Assembly: GCA_039809125.1 (NCBI GenBank)
Contig: JBDHUM010000013.1
Coordinates: forward strand, 1-27,096
Length of the DNA: 27,096 bases
Direction: 5' to 3'
Origin: SZUA-359 sp039809125
Lineage (GTDB): Bacteria; Patescibacteriota; Saccharimonadia; Saccharimonadales; Saccharimonadaceae
How positions within the stretch are numbered: the first letter of the stretch is position 1; each line of letters opens with the position of its first letter. Shown in pieces: positions 1-8,392 of the stretch. Below the pieces are notes generated by a model. The model worked only from the letters and a program-made list of their open reading frames with translations, made no database searches and was not told the origin of the DNA. The position numbers were made by a program, and so were the translations under genes.

Positions 1-71
1 GCCTAGATTAAGCTCACCTCATACTTTAGTAGGCATGAAAAAAGACCCATCTTTATCCAATGCGTCCCTTT

Positions 72-146
72 TGGTGATCTCACCGGGAATCGAACCCGGA
101 TTGTCAGGATGAGAACCTGATGTCCTAACCGTTAGACGATGAGACC
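72..146 (-). tRNA. tRNA-Glu (anticodon CTC)
   Basis: Read on the minus strand, this forms a full cloverleaf. The 7-bp acceptor stem is GGTCTCA paired with TGAGATC, the discriminator is A, and the CCA end is encoded. The T-arm contains GGTTCGATTCC. The anticodon stem TCAGG/CCTGA closes a TTCTCAT loop, giving anticodon CTC, which reads GAG. It lies just downstream of the response regulator on the same strand, 32 bases away, so it may be processed from that transcript; no separate promoter is evident. The cognate synthetase gltX is about 3 kb away. Confidence 0.96.
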
Positions 147-178
147 ATATTAGGTTTTGTGCAATCCTACTCTATCAA

Positions 179-559
179 TCAAGGAGTAGAGTTGTCAATT
201 AGATGGATGGTTTCAACAAGTTTGCTTGGTGTGATTTCAGATTTAATCATATAGGCATCGACGTTCTGTTCCATAGCTTTTCGCGACTCATCATCTTGTT
301 CAAAATTAGTCATAACGATAACGCGAGGCCGATGAGCTGGATCTAAATGTTGAAGATGCTGTAAGATCTCCTGTCCTTTCAGATTTGGTAGCATGATATC
401 AAGCAAAAGTAGATCATAGGGTTTTTCTAATGCTATCTTAAGGCCGTATTCGCCGTCAACCGTCCAGTCAACTGTGTAACCAGCCCGTCTCAAACTACGC
501 ACATACATTTCACCGATGAAACGGTCATCTTCAATACATAAAATCGTTTGTATTACCAA
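179..559 (-). CDS. Receiver-only response regulator (CheY/OmpR-type receiver)
   Basis: This is a single phosphoacceptor receiver domain of about 126 residues with no DNA-binding or output domain. The acidic pocket is in CIEDDR, the phosphorylatable Asp is in LLLLDIMLP (about residue 54), the switch Thr is in VIVMTN (about 84) and the conserved Lys is in YMIKSE (about 106). The reading frame is open from a TTG at 565. However, AGGAG at 566-570 touches that codon and sits 6 nt before the next TTG (559-557), so 559 is the better start. The histidine kinase stop (TGA, 562-564) overlaps this leader, so the two are translationally coupled and are almost certainly cognate partners. With no output domain, the phosphorylated form must act by protein-protein contact, or it may be a phosphate sink; the target is not visible here. 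Confidence 0.93.
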   Translation of the reverse strand: MVIQTILCIEDDRFIGEMYVRSLRRAGYTVDWTVDGEYGLKIALEKPYDLLLLDIMLPNLKGQEILQHLQHLDPAHRPRVIVMTNFEQDDESRKAMEQNVDAYMIKSEITPSKLVETIHLIDNSTP

Positions 560-561
560 TG

Positions 562-2100
562 TCAACTCCTAATTTTTGCATGATTTTCAATCCAACTAGA
601 CTGTCCGGTGCGAATAATCATTTCATTAGTATTGTCTGTTTTTTTCAGTGTTTCGGCTATGGTTGCGTAAATTGGCAACATGAAGCTTATCGTAGTACCC
701 TGACCCTCTTTACTGCGAACTTCTATTGAACCACCGAGCGACTCTACGATAGCTTTAGTAATGTAGAGGCCGATTCCAGAGCCAGAGACATTTTCGCGCG
801 AGCGATGCGAGCGGTAAAACTTATGAAACAGATTTTGCATAACGTTTGGAGGTATACCGATACCCTGATCTATTACATCAACTTGTACCATCGTATCACC
901 AGCGGTCGCGTTGACGGTCACTACACCATTTTCTGGTGAATATTTGATAGCGTTGTCTATAAGATTTACAAAGACTTCGGTCAATGTTGATGTATCAGCA
1001 GCAATCGTGGGTAGATCATGTGAAATGAATACCTGTAGTGAACGGCCTTGAGTTTCGGCGAGTAGTTGCATATCACTGGCAATCAGGTCGTAAATATCGC
1101 TGAGATGCTGTTCGCTAACATACATTTTCATGTGTCGTTGATCATAGCGTGATGCGTTCAAAATATTACTAATATACCCACTGAGTCGGTTTGATGACAC
1201 GATGAGTCGGTGAAGCAATTCATTGTACTCACTTGTCAGTGATGATCCCAGTTCGTCGAGTAGCACATCAAGGTAGCCACGGATCACCGTGACTGGTCCG
1301 CGAAGCTCATGAGCCGCAAATGCAATAAAATCAAGCTGATCATCTTCGGGTTGGTAGATGTCTGTTTTGTCTAAGAGTACTACAGTACAGGGGGCGGCGT
1401 TATTTTTTTCATAGGATGCAGTTATATCAAAGATACGTCTATCATCTGCACCTAATGGTCGATTGGCAATGCGATGCCAGTTTTTTTCTCCGCGGACATT
1501 TCGTGCAGAAACTTTATGAAGCCAGCTAGCTAGAGAATCAGAAGGACTAAATAAAAGCTCAAGAGTTGTTTCATCATTTTTTTCGTGGTTGACGATTGTA
1601 GGAGCGTGTGCCGTCGCTGACAAAACGGCTCCTTTTTCATCAAGCACTACGACACTAGCGCTGCTATGCTCGAGGCCAGACTCAAAAAGAGCTGGTGCCG
1701 CGGTGCTCTGTGAAGAGGTCTCGTTATTATCAGTAGCTGCCTGCCGATAGATCTGCTCAAGGAGCGGCTTGAGACCGCTTCTAGTTTGACGTCCTTCAGA
1801 CGGGTTTGGTGGTTTGACGGTAGTTGGCTCACCCGATACATGGGTGAGTGCGCGTGAAAGATCGCGAAGTGGTACAAGTAATACTTCAAAAACAAACAAC
1901 CAATTACCACCGAGCATTGCTAGGGCAACCACCGTTATCACGATCCAAAACGATGGCGATAACGGATCCATTCCAGTAATGATCAATGTCAGACCAATCA
2001 CTGCAGTGATAAGCAGTTCAAAAAGGATGAGGGCAGCAGCAACACGCTTATGATGTTTTGGCCAATAGTCTCGCACCATTGCGGCCGGCTTATTTACCAC
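562..2100 (-). CDS. Membrane-bound sensor histidine kinase
   Basis: The protein has about 512 residues. Two closely spaced transmembrane helices (about 20-43 and 50-76) leave only a very short external loop, so sensing is probably in the membrane or cytoplasm. A PAS-like region (about 140-248) follows, then a HisKA domain with phosphoacceptor His264 in AAHELRGPV. The HATPase_c domain has the N box NLIDNAIKYS (379-388), G1 DQGIGI (411-416), F box FHKFYR and G2 GSGIGL (440-445). All catalytic boxes are intact. The start is GTG at 2100, overlapping the last codons of the DUF3048 gene, with GGAAG about 7 nt upstream. It lies between the DUF3048 gene and the receiver gene in one leftward operon, which suggests envelope-related signalling (inference). 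The ligand is unknown. Confidence 0.95.
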   Translation of the reverse strand: MVNKPAAMVRDYWPKHHKRVAAALILFELLITAVIGLTLIITGMDPLSPSFWIVITVVALAMLGGNWLFVFEVLLVPLRDLSRALTHVSGEPTTVKPPNPSEGRQTRSGLKPLLEQIYRQAATDNNETSSQSTAAPALFESGLEHSSASVVVLDEKGAVLSATAHAPTIVNHEKNDETTLELLFSPSDSLASWLHKVSARNVRGEKNWHRIANRPLGADDRRIFDITASYEKNNAAPCTVVLLDKTDIYQPEDDQLDFIAFAAHELRGPVTVIRGYLDVLLDELGSSLTSEYNELLHRLIVSSNRLSGYISNILNASRYDQRHMKMYVSEQHLSDIYDLIASDMQLLAETQGRSLQVFISHDLPTIAADTSTLTEVFVNLIDNAIKYSPENGVVTVNATAGDTMVQVDVIDQGIGIPPNVMQNLFHKFYRSHRSRENVSGSGIGLYITKAIVESLGGSIEVRSKEGQGTTISFMLPIYATIAETLKKTDNTNEMIIRTGQSSWIENHAKIRS

Positions 2101-3164
2101 GAAACACTTCCAGTGCTATTTACTGGTACCGCCGCAATCCAGGTTTGACCAGGGTTGAGTTTGATGGAATTGCCGGTAGCGTCAACAAGCTGCAACGGCG
2201 ATATGCGCCCCTCTTTTTTCCACGTACCTTCGGTGATTGTTCCGTTTTGAAACACGCGCGCAACGCCACTACCGTTAGTTTCAATCTGTTCACGCCAACC
2301 ATCTTCCATGACGTGTGTCATGGTCACGTCGAGCGCTACAACTACGTTTGGCGAAAGTTGACCCTTTTCACGATCAATGTGCGCTTCGCCTCCAACTGAA
2401 CGGAGGTAGCTGTTTGTAGTGGGGTCGTACTGATACGAGGTATTGAAAAGCGCACTCGAAAAATTGATTGTGATGGCGGTTGCATTGGCCGTTTTGGCAG
2501 GCTTGCCATCCCCACGTTCAAAGCCTGTAAACGATGAATTGGTATAGCCCTTTGTTTGATTGAGCGCATCGAGCCGGTCAAAATTTGTGTAAACATTGTG
2601 GGGAGCGTAACGGTCGTTTGCTCGCCAGTAGGTATCGGCGTTAAAAAACTGATCTATATCTCTATAGCTACCGTTTCGCACTTCATCTAGGGCGGCTTTA
2701 CTACCTCCAATGTGGGCGATTGAGCTATTATACGGTGCTGCCCAATCAAGGTAATACATTCTCAGACTTCGTACGGGCCCGATTAGACTGGGCCGGGCTT
2801 CTTGGTACAAGGCTAAAAAGCGCGTAATTCCACCTTCGGCAATTGCTTCATACACTACTCCAGCATCTTTGAGGCCGGACTGCGGCCGCGCATCAGGACT
2901 GTTTTCGAGCATGATGGCAGTAACAGCCCGTTTTGTAGTGGCTTCATCGGCAACTTCAACACCAGTCAGCGGAGAGTAGTATTTTTTGACTGGTTTTTTC
3001 TTTACCGTAATTGGTGGGATTGATATTTTTTCTGGAGCGGTGGCTGCATAAATACCGTATGCAGCACCAGAAGCAATTAATACCAGCAAAACTCCCCCTA
3101 TAATGAGACTTTTGGTTCGGTGAGTTTTTATCCACGAGGCAATTTTTTGTATTTTTTGTTTCAT
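2094..3164 (-). CDS. DUF3048 (YerB-like) membrane-anchored extracytoplasmic protein
   Basis: The protein has 356 residues. A basic N-terminus is followed by one transmembrane helix (about 18-40) and a large outside domain. The N-terminal half carries the DUF3048 signature: PLTGVE, ENSPDARPQSGL, EGGITRFLALY, GPVRSLRMYYLDWA, HIGGSK and YAPHNVYTN. The C-terminal half is the second, beta-rich DUF3048 domain. Bacillus YerB is a lipoprotein; here no lipobox cysteine is seen, so anchoring is by the helix. Biochemical function is unestablished for the family. It is first in an operon with the sensor kinase and receiver, and its stop overlaps the kinase GTG start. An extended -10 element lies directly upstream of the ATG. 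It may be the envelope-side partner of the kinase (inference). Confidence 0.93.
   Translation of the reverse strand: MKQKIQKIASWIKTHRTKSLIIGGVLLVLIASGAAYGIYAATAPEKISIPPITVKKKPVKKYYSPLTGVEVADEATTKRAVTAIMLENSPDARPQSGLKDAGVVYEAIAEGGITRFLALYQEARPSLIGPVRSLRMYYLDWAAPYNSSIAHIGGSKAALDEVRNGSYRDIDQFFNADTYWRANDRYAPHNVYTNFDRLDALNQTKGYTNSSFTGFERGDGKPAKTANATAITINFSSALFNTSYQYDPTTNSYLRSVGGEAHIDREKGQLSPNVVVALDVTMTHVMEDGWREQIETNGSGVARVFQNGTITEGTWKKEGRISPLQLVDATGNSIKLNPGQTWIAAVPVNSTGSVSW
3075..3083 (-). promoter_or_regulatory. Extended -10 promoter of the DUF3048-kinase-regulator operon
   Basis: The minus strand reads TGG-TATAAT (TATAAT at 3180-3175, TGG at 3183-3181). The ATG at 3164 follows after 10 nt, leaving a leader of at most a few bases and no Shine-Dalgarno. 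The element itself spans 3175-3183; the coordinates given for this entry start 100 too low and end 100 too low, so use 3175-3183. Confidence 0.3.
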
Positions 3165-3174
3165 GGTTATGGTT

Positions 3175-3183
3175 ATTATACCA
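3175..3183 (-). promoter_or_regulatory. Extended -10 promoter (TGGTATAAT) for DUF3048 operon
   Basis: TATAAT occupies 3180-3175 with a TGn extension at 3183-3181. The start codon follows 10 nt later with no Shine-Dalgarno between, so transcription should start within a few bases of the ATG at 3164. No convincing -35 is seen, as expected for an extended -10 promoter. Confidence 0.65.
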
Positions 3184-3323
3184 CAGTTTACGAAAAACGA
3201 AGACGTCAGCTTGGTGTAGTGCGCTCGATAACTGTCTCAGGGTTTTGTCTAAAAGTATTGATTTATCTAGCTTTTATAGTACTAACATTCATCGCTAACT
3301 ATCGCGGACTACCCTCTATGGGA

Positions 3324-4742
3324 TCATGATGCTCTGTCAAGGCGTTCCAGTGTCTTTTCGCGTCCGAGTAGCGCTAATGTGTCGTTTAGCTGCGGACTGA
3401 AGGGTGCCCAGGTAGTGACAATACGAATGAGACTAAACAGCACCCCAGGTTTTTGACCGGTAATTTCAAGCAGTTGGTTCAGACAGCTTTGGATTGACTT
3501 AGCATTCCAGTCATCGAGCTTTCCAAATTCATTTTTGACTAATTTTAGTAGACCATGTACTTCAGTTTCTGATAATTTTTTGAGCTGTTTATTATCACTA
3601 ATTAACTTGTCATCTCGCTGAGGTTCTTCGAAAAAATAACTCGTAAGATGAGGCAGGTCTTTTAATGTTTTTAAACGATCTTGAGCAATTGCTAAAACTT
3701 CTTTTTTGTAACTTTCTGATAATTTTTTGGCGCTTTCAGGCCAAAAAAAATCTACTCGACCATATAATTCATCGAGCGATAGCTCACGAATAAAGTGTCC
3801 GTTCATCCACAATAGACGCTTTTCATCAAACCGAGCACCACTACGCTGAATCCTGTCGAGGCTGAATTTTTTGACAAGTTCGGATTTGGTATAAATCTCT
3901 TGTTCTGTGCCATCATTCCAGCCTAGTGTCGCGATGAATGCCATCATCGCCTCAGGTAGGTATCCGTCGCGAATATAATCTAGGACATCTTTGGCGCCGT
4001 CGCGTTTACCGAGTTTCTTATTACCCTGCTCATTCATGATGTGGGGCGCGTGGGCAAAGACTGGTTTTGTCAGATCTAGCGCCTCATATAGATTGAGGTA
4101 GTTTGGCATACTTGATATAAATTCTTGGCCTCGAATGACATGTGTTATTTGCATGGTCGCGTCATCGACGATGTGGGCAAAATTGTAGGTAGGATAGCCG
4201 TCTGACTTAATTAAGATAAAATCATCAACCACGTCGGCACTGGTCGAGATATCCCCCATGACAGCATCATTGTAGTTGTAGGCTTTTGGCTCTGACTTAA
4301 ATCGTAGCGGTGTTGTACCGTTCCATGCAGGCGGATTTTTTGGCCGATGGTCGCGGTAGCGAAATGCTCGCTTCTCTCTCGTAGCTTGGTCGCGGAATTC
4401 TTGTAACTGATCTGGTGTGTAGGGATCGGCATAGGCGCGTTCGCTATCGATTAGTTTTTGTGCCCACTCCTTATAAATGTCCAGTCGCTCAGATTGCACG
4501 TATGGGCCAAATACACCTGGCCTGTCTGGTCCTTCATCATAGTCTATCCCAATTGCTTTGAGGCTCGAAATGAGATGCTCACGACTACCAGGAACTTCAC
4601 GTTTTTGATCAGTATCCTCAATTCTGAGCACAAAAGTTCCGTTTGCTTGTTTAGCGACTAAATAAGCAAACAAAGCTGCCCGGATACCGCCAACGTGTAA
4701 AAAACCAGTTGGACTTGGTGCAAATCGAGTACGAACTGTCAT
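3324..4742 (-). CDS. gltX: Glutamate--tRNA ligase (GluRS)
   Basis: This class I aminoacyl-tRNA synthetase charges tRNA-Glu with glutamate in the cytoplasm. It has 472 residues, normal for bacterial GluRS. The HIGH-type motif is PSPTGFLHVGG (10-19), followed by LRIEDTDQ, DDFILIKSDGYPTYNFA (172-189), HVIRGQEF and the KMSKS-type loop KKLGKRDG (242-249). The C-terminal helical anticodon-binding half includes DRIQRSGARFDEKRLLWMNG. No zinc-binding cysteine cluster is present, which is common in bacterial GluRS. The ATG is preceded by an extended -10 box and no Shine-Dalgarno. No gatCAB is in the window, so it cannot be said whether the enzyme also charges tRNA-Gln. Confidence 0.98.
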   Translation of the reverse strand: MTVRTRFAPSPTGFLHVGGIRAALFAYLVAKQANGTFVLRIEDTDQKREVPGSREHLISSLKAIGIDYDEGPDRPGVFGPYVQSERLDIYKEWAQKLIDSERAYADPYTPDQLQEFRDQATREKRAFRYRDHRPKNPPAWNGTTPLRFKSEPKAYNYNDAVMGDISTSADVVDDFILIKSDGYPTYNFAHIVDDATMQITHVIRGQEFISSMPNYLNLYEALDLTKPVFAHAPHIMNEQGNKKLGKRDGAKDVLDYIRDGYLPEAMMAFIATLGWNDGTEQEIYTKSELVKKFSLDRIQRSGARFDEKRLLWMNGHFIRELSLDELYGRVDFFWPESAKKLSESYKKEVLAIAQDRLKTLKDLPHLTSYFFEEPQRDDKLISDNKQLKKLSETEVHGLLKLVKNEFGKLDDWNAKSIQSCLNQLLEITGQKPGVLFSLIRIVTTWAPFSPQLNDTLALLGREKTLERLDRAS

Positions 4743-4748
4743 GGAGTT

Positions 4749-4757
4749 ATTTTATCA
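4749..4757 (-). promoter_or_regulatory. Extended -10 promoter of gltX (leaderless)
   Basis: The minus strand reads TGA-TAAAAT (TAAAAT at 4754-4749), then 6 nt, then the ATG at 4742. The expected transcription start coincides with the start codon. Confidence 0.6.
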
Positions 4758-4804
4758 GATGAGTTGAAGCTTAGCGAACACCAAGCGTCACATGCGGTAG
4801 GGTT

Positions 4805-5782
4805 TTAAGAATGAGTTTGCAGTAGAAGCTCAAAATATGGTGCACTATTTGCCATACCATATGTAGTCATATCAACATGAGCAAGCAGCTCTTTGCCTTT
4901 TTCACGATGTAGTACAAGACCGGCAATCACTTTATTCGGGTACTTATCTTTCAGGCGAAACATTGCGAGGTCATTCATGGTATCGCCCCACAGTTGCACT
5001 ATATTTGCCGATGTAAACTGCTGGGTTTGTTCAATAGCTAGGTCTTTTTCAATGCCGTTTGGTGCGATGTCGGTGTTGCCGTTTCCAAGGTGGACGACGT
5101 GCCAATCGGGATGGTATTGCCAGACAAACTGCTCGATAGCTCGCTCAACCTCGCCCAGCAGTATAGGGTCGTTCAGTTTTAGGCTATCGCGTTGCGGACC
5201 GACGATCTCTAGATAGTTAGAGGGCGGTTCAACGCCGTAAATGTCAATACTGACAATACTTTTGTGTTCACCCCTTCCGCTCCAGCCAAACCAAACGCGC
5301 TGCTGGTTGTTGTCATCGTTAAATTGTTTTTGTAAACTTGGCATGTGCTCTATGAATGTTTGTTTTAGTTCAGTAATAGCTACCTCATCTGCCTCCGAAG
5401 ACAGCACAAATATCTTTTTAAATGATTCGTTGCTTTTACTAACCATATAAGCACCTTTTTCGCACAAAAAATGTAGTGGCACATCGAAAGGTATGCTGTT
5501 GATTAATCGCGATACTTCAGCTAAGGGTTTACCCGTAACGACAGTAAAAAAAACGCCTTTGCTCGAAAGTTCGGTAATAGCGCGGTAATAAGTCTCAGAG
5601 AGATCTGTCGTTCCCTCTTGAACTATGGTTCCATCGGCATCAGTGAAAACGGCAGTTGTGCCTGTAAATAATTCACTGAGTTCACTATCGCTATGCGACA
5701 GAGAGTTAATTAATTGATTGGATTGCTCATCAATATTACAGGTTACAGCATCGCTAAGGTTTACTGAAACAATTTTAACCAT
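4805..5782 (-). CDS. HAD-superfamily IIB phosphatase (Cof / mannosyl-3-phosphoglycerate phosphatase-like)
   Basis: The protein has 325 residues. Motif I is FTDADGTI with the nucleophile and general acid Asp48/Asp50. Motif II is the Thr in FTVVTGKP, and motif IV is LWGDTMNDLAMF, carrying the Mg-binding Asp residues. NGNTDIAPNGIEKDLAIEQ is the cap-to-core return segment typical of HAD-IIB enzymes. These place it among Cof-type / MPGP-like sugar-phosphate phosphatases. The N-terminal 40 residues before motif I are longer than usual. The substrate cannot be read from the sequence; no mannosyl-3-phosphoglycerate synthase is nearby. It appears to be a single-gene unit with a TATAGT box 6 nt before the ATG. 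Confidence 0.88.
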   Translation of the reverse strand: MVKIVSVNLSDAVTCNIDEQSNQLINSLSHSDSELSELFTGTTAVFTDADGTIVQEGTTDLSETYYRAITELSSKGVFFTVVTGKPLAEVSRLINSIPFDVPLHFLCEKGAYMVSKSNESFKKIFVLSSEADEVAITELKQTFIEHMPSLQKQFNDDNNQQRVWFGWSGRGEHKSIVSIDIYGVEPPSNYLEIVGPQRDSLKLNDPILLGEVERAIEQFVWQYHPDWHVVHLGNGNTDIAPNGIEKDLAIEQTQQFTSANIVQLWGDTMNDLAMFRLKDKYPNKVIAGLVLHREKGKELLAHVDMTTYGMANSAPYFELLLQTHS

Positions 5783-5788
5783 AGCTTT

Positions 5789-5794
5789 ACTATA
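5789..5794 (-). promoter_or_regulatory. -10 promoter element of the HAD-IIB gene (leaderless)
   Basis: TATAGT on the minus strand (5794-5789) is followed by 6 nt and then the ATG at 5782. There is no TGn extension and no Shine-Dalgarno. Confidence 0.5.
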
Positions 5795-5814
5795 GTTGAT
5801 CGGCTGGGGGCTGT

Positions 5815-6843
5815 CTACATACTTAGCGCAATGCGTTGAATCTGGTCATTAGTCAGCGTTGCGTCGCCTTCGATGGTATAGAAAATGCCCTTGTTCACCC
5901 AGGCGGCATTGCCGTCATATGAGTAAATTGTTAGACCGCTATCACGTGTAATGGTATAGTTGTCGCCGGTGCGTGGCTTGATATAATTTTCGTAGACTGC
6001 CGAAGAGTCCCAGCCGGATTTTACTTGCTCCACGGTGTAAGTCTGCGTCGAGCCGTTGGCGGCAAATTTTATACGAACTTCACCACTATCGTAGGCAACA
6101 GGGCCCGCCAAACTGTATCCAGTTGGATGGTAGGTTGGATAGCTAGCATCAATACCGGCTCGTACAGCAGCGACACGGGTTGAGAGGTTTGGCATGTTGA
6201 TGTAGGTGAAGTAACCGCCGAGTAATAGCATAATCACCGACGCCATGGCTAGCTGCAGTGCATGGGCTCGCTTTCGGGTACGAACTGATTTTGGCACTTT
6301 GGCGCGATTTCGCTGGTGTTCGCTTGGTGCTTTGTCGAGCGCAGCTGAAATTGCCTCAGCCTTAATAATATGCGAGGGTTTTGGCATGGTCGATATAGCA
6401 CGAACAGCACGCGACGCTTCGACTTGCTGGACCATTGGGTGCACTATTGGCCCGACATCAATTACTTTTGGCTTGTTTTGCTCTGAATGCCAATCTTTTG
6501 CAAAGTGTTTTATAACATGGGGTGTAGTACCTGTTTTGACAGTAATCACATGAGCCTCTGAAACTTGATCATGCATTTTTGACTGTGAGGTAGTACTTTT
6601 CGTTTTTGGCATGATAACAGTGTTTCTAGCTGTGGACTCGTTCTCACTAGAATTATCGACAGGATGTTTAATGTAGCGGCGATTCAATGTTGTTGATCGT
6701 TGCAGTTTTGAGTGGACATTTGCAGCGTGGTGGGCCGGGTGATGAACATGTCCGGACGACGCTTTCTTTACAGGCAAACCAGTGTGCTTATCGTACTGAT
6801 TTCCATTGACTGTTATGACGCGGTCGCTCATACTTCCCTTCAT
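5815..6843 (-). CDS. Single-pass membrane protein with extracytoplasmic DUF4367-like domain
   Basis: The protein has 342 residues. A long, hydrophilic, His/Ser/Lys-rich and probably disordered cytoplasmic segment (about 1-195) is followed by a basic stretch and one transmembrane helix (about 197-217, LQLAMASVIMLLLGGYF). An outside C-terminal domain follows, resembling DUF4367: YHPTGYSLAG, GEVRIKFA, a W residue in ESGWD-like context (VKSGWDSS) and the ending FYTIEGDATLTNDQIQRIA. DUF4367 occurs in extracytoplasmic parts of anti-sigma and sensor-like proteins, but no sigma factor gene is adjacent. The start is ambiguous: TGG-TAATAA lies 6 nt before the ATG at 6843 (leaderless), whereas AAGGGA lies just before an in-frame ATG at 6831. 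Function unknown; the domain call is from motif resemblance. Confidence 0.8.
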   Translation of the reverse strand: MKGSMSDRVITVNGNQYDKHTGLPVKKASSGHVHHPAHHAANVHSKLQRSTTLNRRYIKHPVDNSSENESTARNTVIMPKTKSTTSQSKMHDQVSEAHVITVKTGTTPHVIKHFAKDWHSEQNKPKVIDVGPIVHPMVQQVEASRAVRAISTMPKPSHIIKAEAISAALDKAPSEHQRNRAKVPKSVRTRKRAHALQLAMASVIMLLLGGYFTYINMPNLSTRVAAVRAGIDASYPTYHPTGYSLAGPVAYDSGEVRIKFAANGSTQTYTVEQVKSGWDSSAVYENYIKPRTGDNYTITRDSGLTIYSYDGNAAWVNKGIFYTIEGDATLTNDQIQRIALSM

Positions 6844-6914
6844 TCCGAGTTATTACCATAATCATAATACACTTGCCTTTGCCACGCAAGTAGCTTTTTT
6901 AGCGTATCAGGCTG

Positions 6915-6920
6915 TATACT
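6915..6920 (+). promoter_or_regulatory. -10 promoter element of the PEGA-domain gene
   Basis: TATACT (6915-6920) preceded directly by TG lies 9 nt before the ATG at 6930. No Shine-Dalgarno is present in the 9 nt, so the transcript should be leaderless or nearly so. Confidence 0.5.
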
Positions 6921-6929
6921 ACAGATAGT

Positions 6930-8390
6930 ATGTACAAGGCACGTAATAAACGCACTCAACGTATTCGTCTATTTCTCACTTATACAATTGTACCAGTGTT
7001 GGTAGTGGCAATCGTCGGACTCCTCGTGATGTATATGCTTGGTTATCGCTTTAGTTCTTCAACACAGCAAGTGACCCAAGGAGGGCTGATTCAGTTCGGT
7101 TCTTATCCGACCGGTGCCTCAGTACAGATCAATGATCGAAAGCTGACCTGGAAAACTAATACTCGACTAAACAGCGATGCTGGTATGTTTTTGGTTACAA
7201 TGCAAAAAGATGGTTATCGATCATGGCAAAAAACTGTATTTTTGGAGCCTGGAAGAATTTTGTGGCTAGATTATGCTCGTCTCGTACCAACTAGTCTTTC
7301 GGTTGAAGATATTAGCCAACTAGAAGGCGCTAGCAAGAGCGCAGCTGCTATTCGCAAGGATACGGTAGTTGTCATAGAAAAATCCGACGCACCGCAGTTA
7401 ACCCGTTTCACTAACCTATCTGCTACTCCGAAGCGTACTACTGTGCGAGTGCCATCTTCAGTCTATACGGCCGCCTCTGCCGATCAAACACACCTTTTCG
7501 AGCTAGTTGAAATGGCACCTGATGCAAAACGAGTACTACTTAGACACAAGGTCGGCGACATGACTGAATGGCTGCTTGTTGATCTGGGATCACCGGAGCG
7601 TTCAGCAAATGTTTCTAAAGGATTAACGGCTGTTAATCGTGTATTTTTCGATACTGAGCATCCAGACCGTTTATATTTCGTTGCAAATGGAAACCTGGTA
7701 CGTCAAACCGGAACTGATGTAGCCAGTCGTGTACGGCTTGTAAGTGGCATTACCGCAGTTAGTTCCAATCCTAATGGAGTGGTTAGTTTTATTCGTACAA
7801 ATGACGACGGTCAAACTCAGGCGGGATATGTAATGCCTGCCGCTTCATCGGCCAAACTTTTTACTAATTCTTTCGTACCAGGTTCTAAACCCTTACATGT
7901 TGTTGTGGGAATTTTTGCACATCGTGCCTACGCTGCGATAGTACAGGGTAAACTCGTCACGATCTCGCAGTTTAACCCAAACACAGGAGCTGTCGTACAC
8001 GATAGTGAGACATATAGCGAAATACCACCAATTGAAGTACCTGATGGTGTTGAACGAATTGAGTTTTCACCAGATACGCGCTTCATCGCCATGTATGCGC
8101 AAGGCGTTATGAAAACCTATGATCTCGAGATAAAAAAATTGACAGCGACTCATTTATCAAAGACGGCCAACGGATCTGTCGGTTCTGGTTGGTTGGACAA
8201 TCATACAATCTGGACCGATGCCAGCGGCAAACTTACTACCTATGAGTTTGATGGTCAAAATTCGCACGAAATGGCCACGGTAGCTACTGGGCAGGCAGTA
8301 GTACTCTCTGAAAATAACAAGTATCTTTACTTTATTCGGCGAGATGGCGATAAACTCGTTTTGGTACGAGTAAAAATGACCACTGACTAA
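6930..8390 (+). CDS. PEGA-domain membrane protein with predicted beta-propeller
   Basis: The protein has 486 residues. A basic N-terminus (MYKARNKRTQ) precedes one transmembrane helix (about 15-38). A PEGA domain (about 50-112) follows: GLIQFGSYPTGASVQIND, a TNT turn, and FLVTMQKDGYRSWQKTV. The remaining 360 residues contain recurring WD40/TolB-like strands (for example RVFFDTEHPDRLYFVANG, RIEFSPDTRFIAMYA, NKYLYFIRRDGDKLVLVR) consistent with an extracytoplasmic beta-propeller. PEGA domains are surface beta-sandwiches of unknown binding partner. The gene ends 2 nt from the convergent sortase stop, with no terminator between. It may be a cell-surface or host-contact protein (inference). Confidence 0.88.
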   Translation: MYKARNKRTQRIRLFLTYTIVPVLVVAIVGLLVMYMLGYRFSSSTQQVTQGGLIQFGSYPTGASVQINDRKLTWKTNTRLNSDAGMFLVTMQKDGYRSWQKTVFLEPGRILWLDYARLVPTSLSVEDISQLEGASKSAAAIRKDTVVVIEKSDAPQLTRFTNLSATPKRTTVRVPSSVYTAASADQTHLFELVEMAPDAKRVLLRHKVGDMTEWLLVDLGSPERSANVSKGLTAVNRVFFDTEHPDRLYFVANGNLVRQTGTDVASRVRLVSGITAVSSNPNGVVSFIRTNDDGQTQAGYVMPAASSAKLFTNSFVPGSKPLHVVVGIFAHRAYAAIVQGKLVTISQFNPNTGAVVHDSETYSEIPPIEVPDGVERIEFSPDTRFIAMYAQGVMKTYDLEIKKLTATHLSKTANGSVGSGWLDNHTIWTDASGKLTTYEFDGQNSHEMATVATGQAVVLSENNKYLYFIRRDGDKLVLVRVKMTTD

Positions 8391-8392
8391 TT

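Noticed and set aside
3075..3083. A promoter entry was placed at these coordinates in the feature list
   Set aside because: It is a coordinate slip; the DUF3048 operon promoter is at 3175-3183, and nothing regulatory is claimed at 3075-3083. The entry at 10056-10064 is likewise not a site.
3120..3329. Plus-strand small hydrophobic frame (VLIYLAFIVLTFIANYR) between gltX and the DUF3048 gene
   Set aside because: It starts inside the DUF3048 coding sequence, has no ribosome-binding site or promoter, and ends over the gltX stop; probably chance.
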